This document shows, piece by piece, positions 7,423 through 10,824 of a stretch of DNA of 10,824 bases. The notes beneath the pieces are model-generated. The model was not told where the DNA came from. It worked only from the letters and a program-made list of their open reading frames with translations, and searched no databases. Source of the stretch: Bacteroidales bacterium (lineage in GTDB: Bacteria > Bacteroidota > Bacteroidia > Bacteroidales > JAFGXI01); assembly GCA_026985625.1 (NCBI GenBank), contig JALSQC010000207.1, positions 1 through 10,824 of the forward strand, written 5' to 3'. A program made the translations under genes and the position numbers. Each line of letters opens with the position of its first letter. Position 1 is the stretch's first letter.

Positions 7423-7430
7423 CAATATTA
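7423..7430 (-). promoter_or_regulatory. Possible -7 box for dapA (TAATATTG)
   Basis: The minus strand reads TAATATTG, one mismatch from TAnnTTTG, 33 bases before the dapA ATG in the 47-base gap after the upstream gene. There is no visible -33 box. dapA may equally be read through from the gene upstream. Confidence 0.25.
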
Positions 7431-7437
7431 CAATTAT

Positions 7438-7989
7438 TTAATTTTTTGGTTTATTAATTATTTTTAAATAATGATTTATTTGTTCGGTTAATAATTTTAT
7501 GTCTTGTTTATCGTTTATATCTATCATAAAATCGTAATATGAATTTTTGTTTTTAAATTTGCCTACTTTAAATTTTGCTAATGATAATGCTGTTATATAT
7601 TGAATTGGATAATCATTTATTACGCTTAAATCTATAAGTATATCAAATTCTTGTGAAATAAATTTTTCGATAAACGGATTATTTGGTTTGCCATACCAAT
7701 TAAGGTTTTTGCGTGAAAAGAATTGTGTATGTTCATTTTTTTTATAAAAATTGAGAACTTCTTTTGAATCGACAAAACCTAATGAAATTACGTTGTTGTT
7801 TTGATTTGTTATGTCTAATATAAATTTTTTTGCTATTTCGTAATTTTCTTGGTGTGTAGCATTGTATATAACGCCAATATTTTTTGCATTATTTAAATTA
7901 TATACATTTCTATTACGTTTTATTTTTTTTACTTTTTTATTTAAAATATAAAAAGCAATTTTAAGTCTTGTATCTGAAAAAAAACTCAT
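7438..7989 (-). CDS. Uncharacterised small protein, DUF6913-like
   Basis: A 183-residue protein of unknown function. It resembles the short Bacteroidota proteins that I recall as DUF6913, often found beside dapA; this is memory, not a search. The N-terminus (1-28) is strongly basic (KKVKKIKRNR at 18-27). The rest alternates strands and helices in a Rossmann-like way: NIGVIYNAT (37-45), NVISLGFVD (66-74), the aromatic/basic FFSRKNLNWYGKP (90-102), FDILIDLSV (115-123) and LAKFKVGKF (137-145). No signal peptide or membrane segment is present, and I see no catalytic motif. It has its own good -7 box and is followed by dapA after 47 bases. The basic N-terminus could suggest RNA or membrane-surface contact, but that is guesswork. 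Confidence 0.85.
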   Translation of the reverse strand: MSFFSDTRLKIAFYILNKKVKKIKRNRNVYNLNNAKNIGVIYNATHQENYEIAKKFILDITNQNNNVISLGFVDSKEVLNFYKKNEHTQFFSRKNLNWYGKPNNPFIEKFISQEFDILIDLSVINDYPIQYITALSLAKFKVGKFKNKNSYYDFMIDINDKQDIKLLTEQINHYLKIINKPKN

Positions 7990-8014
7990 TTATTTTTTAT
8001 TAATTTTAATTTGT

Positions 8015-8022
8015 CAAATATA
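8015..8022 (-). promoter_or_regulatory. Probable -7 box for the DUF6913-like gene (TATATTTG)
   Basis: The minus strand reads TATATTTG, an exact TAnnTTTG match, 26 bases before the ATG at 7989. The spacing is almost the same as for argS (25) and ffh (26). It lies in the 48-base gap after the serine hydrolase gene, so a new transcript, possibly including dapA, may begin here. Confidence 0.5.
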
Positions 8023-8037
8023 TAAAAAAGAATTTTA

Positions 8038-9582
8038 TTATTTTATTTCGGGAGTTTTATCTGATTTATAATAGAATTTTAGTTCGGTAAAATCAAAATC
8101 GGGGTTGGGGATATCTATTTTCATTTCGGATATTTTATTACCGTTATAAATAAAATATGCTTTTCCTACGGGTAGTGACGGAAATTCTTTAAACTCTACT
8201 AAAAATGTATCGGCTTGCCAGTGTGTAAGCTCCGAGTAAAAAAGTTTTGCGGGTTTAAATTGTAAGTATAATTTATTGTTTTTTGTTTTTATATATGCAT
8301 CGCCGTATAGTTTGCCTCCGTATGTTCCAGTATAATTTTTAATGTCTAATTTTGGTTTTAGATTTTTGTTTATCGACGAGTATAAATATTTGTTGTTTTT
8401 GGTTACTTTATTTTGTCGGTATTTATAATATTTAAGGAATAATGCACTGTAATCGATTTTTTCTTTATCGAAATAAATATCTAATATTTTATACATTAGA
8501 GCTGTTGGTAAATAGTTCATGCTGTTTGTTAAAATTACAAATCCAAGATTTTCTTCGGGAACCATTACTACTTGTGATATCATTCCGTCAAGACCACCCG
8601 AATGGTTTATAATTTTTTTGCCGTGATAATCGAATAAGTCAAATCCCATTCCGTATGTATGAAAGTGCATAGATGGAAAAAAGTATTTGTCGCTTGGTGA
8701 TATTTCTTCTATAGTTTGCGAGCTTTTAATTTTATTTGAGACTTTTTTTGAGAAATATTTTTTTCCGTTAAGATTGCCGTCGTGTAATTGTAGTTTTATC
8801 CATTTAATCATATCGTCAACTGTTGAGTTTATTGCTCCTGCAGGTGCTATATTGTCCCAACTAATGTATTTTATAGGTATAATTTTTCCATCTTTTTCGA
8901 CGTGAGGAATGGCTAAGTTTTTTTTGTTTTGATATTTTATTGAACTGTTGGTATTTACCATTTTTAATGGTTTAAAAAAATGGTATTTAATAAAGTCGTC
9001 GTAATTTGTATCCGACACTTCGGTAATTAATTGTCCTGCAACTAAAAACAAAAGATTTGAGTATCCGTAATGTGCTCTAAATCCGTATTTTGGTTTTAAA
9101 TATTGTATGCGTTTAATAATTTCTGTTCTGTTATATGATGTTGCGTCCCAAAGTAAATCGCCACTAAAAGTTTTTAATCCGCTATGGTGCGATAATAAAT
9201 CGCTTATTGTAAAATTTTTGGTTACATAATCGTTATACATCTTAAAATACGGAAGATATTTAATTACTTTATCATTCCAATTAATTTTACCTTGATCAAC
9301 TAATATGCCTATTGCCGATGCTGTAAATGCCTTTGTGTTTGATGCAATGCCAAACATTGTGTTTTTATCGACTTTGCCGGGTTTGTTAATCTCGCGATAA
9401 CCGTAACCTTTTTCTAAGATTATTGTATCGTTTTTTATTATTGCAATTGCTAAGCCGGGAATTTCCCAATCTTTATATGTTTTATTAATATAATTATCAA
9501 CTTTTTTTACAAAATCTTTTGGTTGTGATTTTAATAAATTAATATTTAATAAAAATATTATTATTAATAAAATGTATTTCAT
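8038..9582 (-). CDS. Exported serine hydrolase, beta-lactamase/penicillin-binding-protein fold with DUF3471-like C-terminus
   Basis: A 514-residue exported protein. A signal peptide (Lys2, hydrophobic 4-17) probably ends near residue 19-20 (KS/QPK); there is no lipobox Cys, so it is likely periplasmic or secreted. The PF00144-type catalytic domain (about 25-375) has the nucleophile motif SNTK (Ser81, Lys84), LLSHHSGL (129-136 region), YSN with Tyr174, and HSGG (327-330) in place of the KTG box. A C-terminal domain (about 415-500) contains NYTGTYGG and the strand pattern of DUF3471. Members include D,D-peptidases, D-aminopeptidases, esterases and class C beta-lactamases; the HSGG box and the extra domain favour a peptidase or esterase over a true beta-lactamase. 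It is divergent from an exported aminopeptidase across a 171-base region. The substrate is unknown. Confidence 0.9.
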   Translation of the reverse strand: MKYILLIIIFLLNINLLKSQPKDFVKKVDNYINKTYKDWEIPGLAIAIIKNDTIILEKGYGYREINKPGKVDKNTMFGIASNTKAFTASAIGILVDQGKINWNDKVIKYLPYFKMYNDYVTKNFTISDLLSHHSGLKTFSGDLLWDATSYNRTEIIKRIQYLKPKYGFRAHYGYSNLLFLVAGQLITEVSDTNYDDFIKYHFFKPLKMVNTNSSIKYQNKKNLAIPHVEKDGKIIPIKYISWDNIAPAGAINSTVDDMIKWIKLQLHDGNLNGKKYFSKKVSNKIKSSQTIEEISPSDKYFFPSMHFHTYGMGFDLFDYHGKKIINHSGGLDGMISQVVMVPEENLGFVILTNSMNYLPTALMYKILDIYFDKEKIDYSALFLKYYKYRQNKVTKNNKYLYSSINKNLKPKLDIKNYTGTYGGKLYGDAYIKTKNNKLYLQFKPAKLFYSELTHWQADTFLVEFKEFPSLPVGKAYFIYNGNKISEMKIDIPNPDFDFTELKFYYKSDKTPEIK

Positions 9583-9675
9583 TTGTTTGTGTTAAAATTA
9601 TATTTGATATTATTAGTTTTGTTTGCTTTATTATTTGTTATTAAAAAGAGTCATAAAATTAATTAAATTTTTAAC

Positions 9676-9696
9676 TTAACAAAAATAATTTGTTAA
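9676..9696. repeat. Perfect 8-bp inverted repeat, TTAACAAA / TTTGTTAA
   Basis: The arms TTAACAAA (9676-9683) and TTTGTTAA (9689-9696) are exact reverse complements around the 5-base spacer AATAA. The left arm overlaps a minus-strand TATTTTTG (9680-9687), an exact TAnnTTTG match that could serve the serine hydrolase with a leader of about 90 bases. The right arm contains a plus-strand TTTG that could act as a -33 element for the aminopeptidase gene. It could be an operator or simply back-to-back promoter elements. Confidence 0.6.
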
Positions 9697-9706
9697 TAAA
9701 ATAATT

Positions 9707-9725
9707 ATTATTTTCGGAAAATAAT
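9707..9725. repeat. Perfect 9-bp inverted repeat around one base, ATTATTTTC / GAAAATAAT
   Basis: The arms at 9707-9715 and 9717-9725 are exact reverse complements around G9716, a 19-base dyad. It covers the best plus-strand -7 candidate, TATTTTCG at 9709-9716 (one mismatch from TAnnTTTG), about 30 bases before the aminopeptidase ATG at 9754. It is too short-looped to be a useful hairpin; a protein-binding site is more plausible, though AT-rich DNA yields palindromes by chance. Confidence 0.5.
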
Positions 9726-9753
9726 TAAAAATTTTAAATTAAAAATTTGTATT

Positions 9754-10824
9754 ATGATAAAAAAAGGTTTATTAACATTAGTAAGTTTAGGACTTATGGT
9801 TTTAAATATAAATGCACAAAACGGAACAATTACCAACGATAATTTACAAAAAATAAAAAAATCGTATGATAGAAATAATCCGTCAACTATAGCAATATCA
9901 AACGCTGTTAGAAATAACTCGATTAAAGATTTAGCTTTAGATAAACAATCGGCAAAAAAAGTTGATCATTTTTTTAAATACAGGGTAGATGTTAATGGTA
10001 TTACAAACCAAAAACAATCGGGGCGTTGTTGGATGTTTACAGGATTAAATGTTTTACGTCCTAAAGTTATTAAGAATCTTAATTTAGAATCGTTTGAGTT
10101 TTCGACAAACTATCTTTATTTTTATGATATTCTCGAAAAATCTAATCTTTTTCTCGAAGGGGTAATTTCTACTGCCGACAAAAAAATGGACAGTAAAGAT
10201 GTAGAGTTCTTTTTTAATTCGCCTGTAAACGATGGTGGAGTATGGAACTCGCTTGTTAATCTTATAAAAAAATATGGTGCTGTTCCTAAAAATGTTATGC
10301 CCGAAACAAATTCGAGCGAAAATACATCGTTAATGATGAAAATTTTAAAAACCAAGCTTCGCGAAGATGGATTGATTTTAAGAGATATGGTAGCTAAAAA
10401 ATCAAAAAATATAGAGGATAAAAAAATAAAAATGTTAGGCGAAGTTTATAGGATACTTGCAATAAACCTTGGTGAGCCTGTAGAAAATTTTACATGGCGA
10501 TACAAAGATAAAGACGGTAAAATTAGCGAGATTAAAAATTATACTCCAAAATCGTTTATAAAATATGCTATTCCGGAGCTTAATTTAGACGATTATGTAA
10601 TGTTAATGAACGACCCATCGCGTGAATATTATAAACTTTACGAGATTAAATTAGACCGTAATCTTCAAGAAGGTTTAAATTGGAAATTTATAAATTTACC
10701 ATCGAACGATTTAAAAAAGTATGCATTAAAAAGTATAAAGAATAACGAGGCAATGTATGCTTCTTGTGATGTTGGAAAACAACTTGATATAGACGATGGA
10801 GTTTTAGATGTTAATAATTATAAC
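9754..10824 (+). CDS. Exported aminopeptidase C (C1B, bleomycin hydrolase family), N-terminal part, cut by window edge
   Basis: A papain-fold cysteine peptidase of family C1B, whose members remove N-terminal residues from peptides as ring-shaped hexamers. The frame is open from the ATG at 9754 to the window end: 357 residues of an expected 400-460. The active-site region NQKQSGRCWMFTGLNVLRP (85-103) gives the oxyanion Gln86 and nucleophile Cys92, six residues apart as in papain. VNDGGVWNSLVNLIKKYGAVPK (158-179) and PET (183-185) match the family. The catalytic His and Asn lie beyond the edge. Unlike cytosolic PepC, it begins with a signal peptide: KK, hydrophobic 6-18, likely cleavage NINA/QNG after residue 21. 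The gene is divergent from another exported hydrolase. Serine is encoded by TCG in 13 of 24 cases, notable in such AT-rich DNA. The family is secure; pepC is not used as a symbol because exported forms may differ in role. Confidence 0.93.
   Translation, partial: MIKKGLLTLVSLGLMVLNINAQNGTITNDNLQKIKKSYDRNNPSTIAISNAVRNNSIKDLALDKQSAKKVDHFFKYRVDVNGITNQKQSGRCWMFTGLNVLRPKVIKNLNLESFEFSTNYLYFYDILEKSNLFLEGVISTADKKMDSKDVEFFFNSPVNDGGVWNSLVNLIKKYGAVPKNVMPETNSSENTSLMMKILKTKLREDGLILRDMVAKKSKNIEDKKIKMLGEVYRILAINLGEPVENFTWRYKDKDGKISEIKNYTPKSFIKYAIPELNLDDYVMLMNDPSREYYKLYEIKLDRNLQEGLNWKFINLPSNDLKKYALKSIKNNEAMYASCDVGKQLDIDDGVLDVNNYN

Larger units (their letters stand above)
9583..9753. other. Divergent intergenic region between serine hydrolase and aminopeptidase C genes
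   Basis: The 171 bases are extremely AT-rich and hold no convincing open frame or RNA gene. They must contain the start signals of both flanking genes. Visible structures are two perfect dyads (9676-9696 and 9707-9725), a -7-like TATTTTTG on the minus strand at 9680-9687, and TATTTTCG on the plus strand at 9709-9716 with a TTTG 16 bases upstream of it (9689-9692). Confidence 0.7.

Noticed and set aside
9599..9606. Plus-strand TATATTTG as the aminopeptidase promoter
   Set aside because: It matches TAnnTTTG exactly but is about 150 bases from the ATG and has TTTG only 9 and 13 bases upstream, too close. Chance matches are expected in this T-rich region; it cannot be excluded.
10122..10355. 77-residue minus-strand frame inside the aminopeptidase gene
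   Set aside because: It is antisense to the conserved C1B core and has no start signal or motif of its own.
1..10824. CRISPR array, tRNA/rRNA genes, insertion sequence or phage signatures
   Set aside because: I saw no regularly spaced repeats, cloverleaf-type sequence, transposase or recombinase motifs, or terminal inverted repeats.

Overview
The window looks like ordinary chromosome from a very AT-rich member of the Bacteroidota, probably class Bacteroidia. Reasons: the tdk, argS, dapA, ffh and folD products carry the residues I associate with that phylum; two hypothetical proteins resemble families I know only from it; several starts are preceded by the TAnnTTTG -7 box used by the Bacteroidota primary sigma factor, with no Shine-Dalgarno purine run; and all eight stop codons in view are TAA.

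Layout. From 1 to 5857 every gene is on the minus strand. Read in the direction of transcription they are: a two-domain Asn/Lys-rich hypothetical protein followed after 9 bases by a membrane family 2 glycosyltransferase; argS with its own promoter; then ffh and folD (27 bases apart, one promoter), with folD running off the left edge. A 64-base divergent region separates the hypothetical gene from tdk, which is on the plus strand. tdk converges on dapA so tightly that their stop codons share one TTAA. The minus strand then holds dapA, a small DUF6913-like protein and an exported beta-lactamase-fold serine hydrolase. A 171-base divergent region with two perfect dyads leads to an exported aminopeptidase C (C1B, bleomycin-hydrolase family) on the plus strand, cut by the right edge.

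Functions. Most of the content is housekeeping: one-carbon metabolism (folD), co-translational targeting (ffh), arginine charging (argS), thymidine salvage (tdk) and lysine/diaminopimelate synthesis (dapA). The right end encodes two exported hydrolases in divergent orientation, which could act together on peptides or cell-wall material outside the cytoplasm; this is inference. I found no mobile element, CRISPR array, tRNA, rRNA, phage gene or defence system, and nothing that amounts to a new biological system. The points most worth a second look are the two-domain hypothetical protein, the dyads between the two exported hydrolases, the fused tdk/dapA gene ends and the unusual codon use of tdk.
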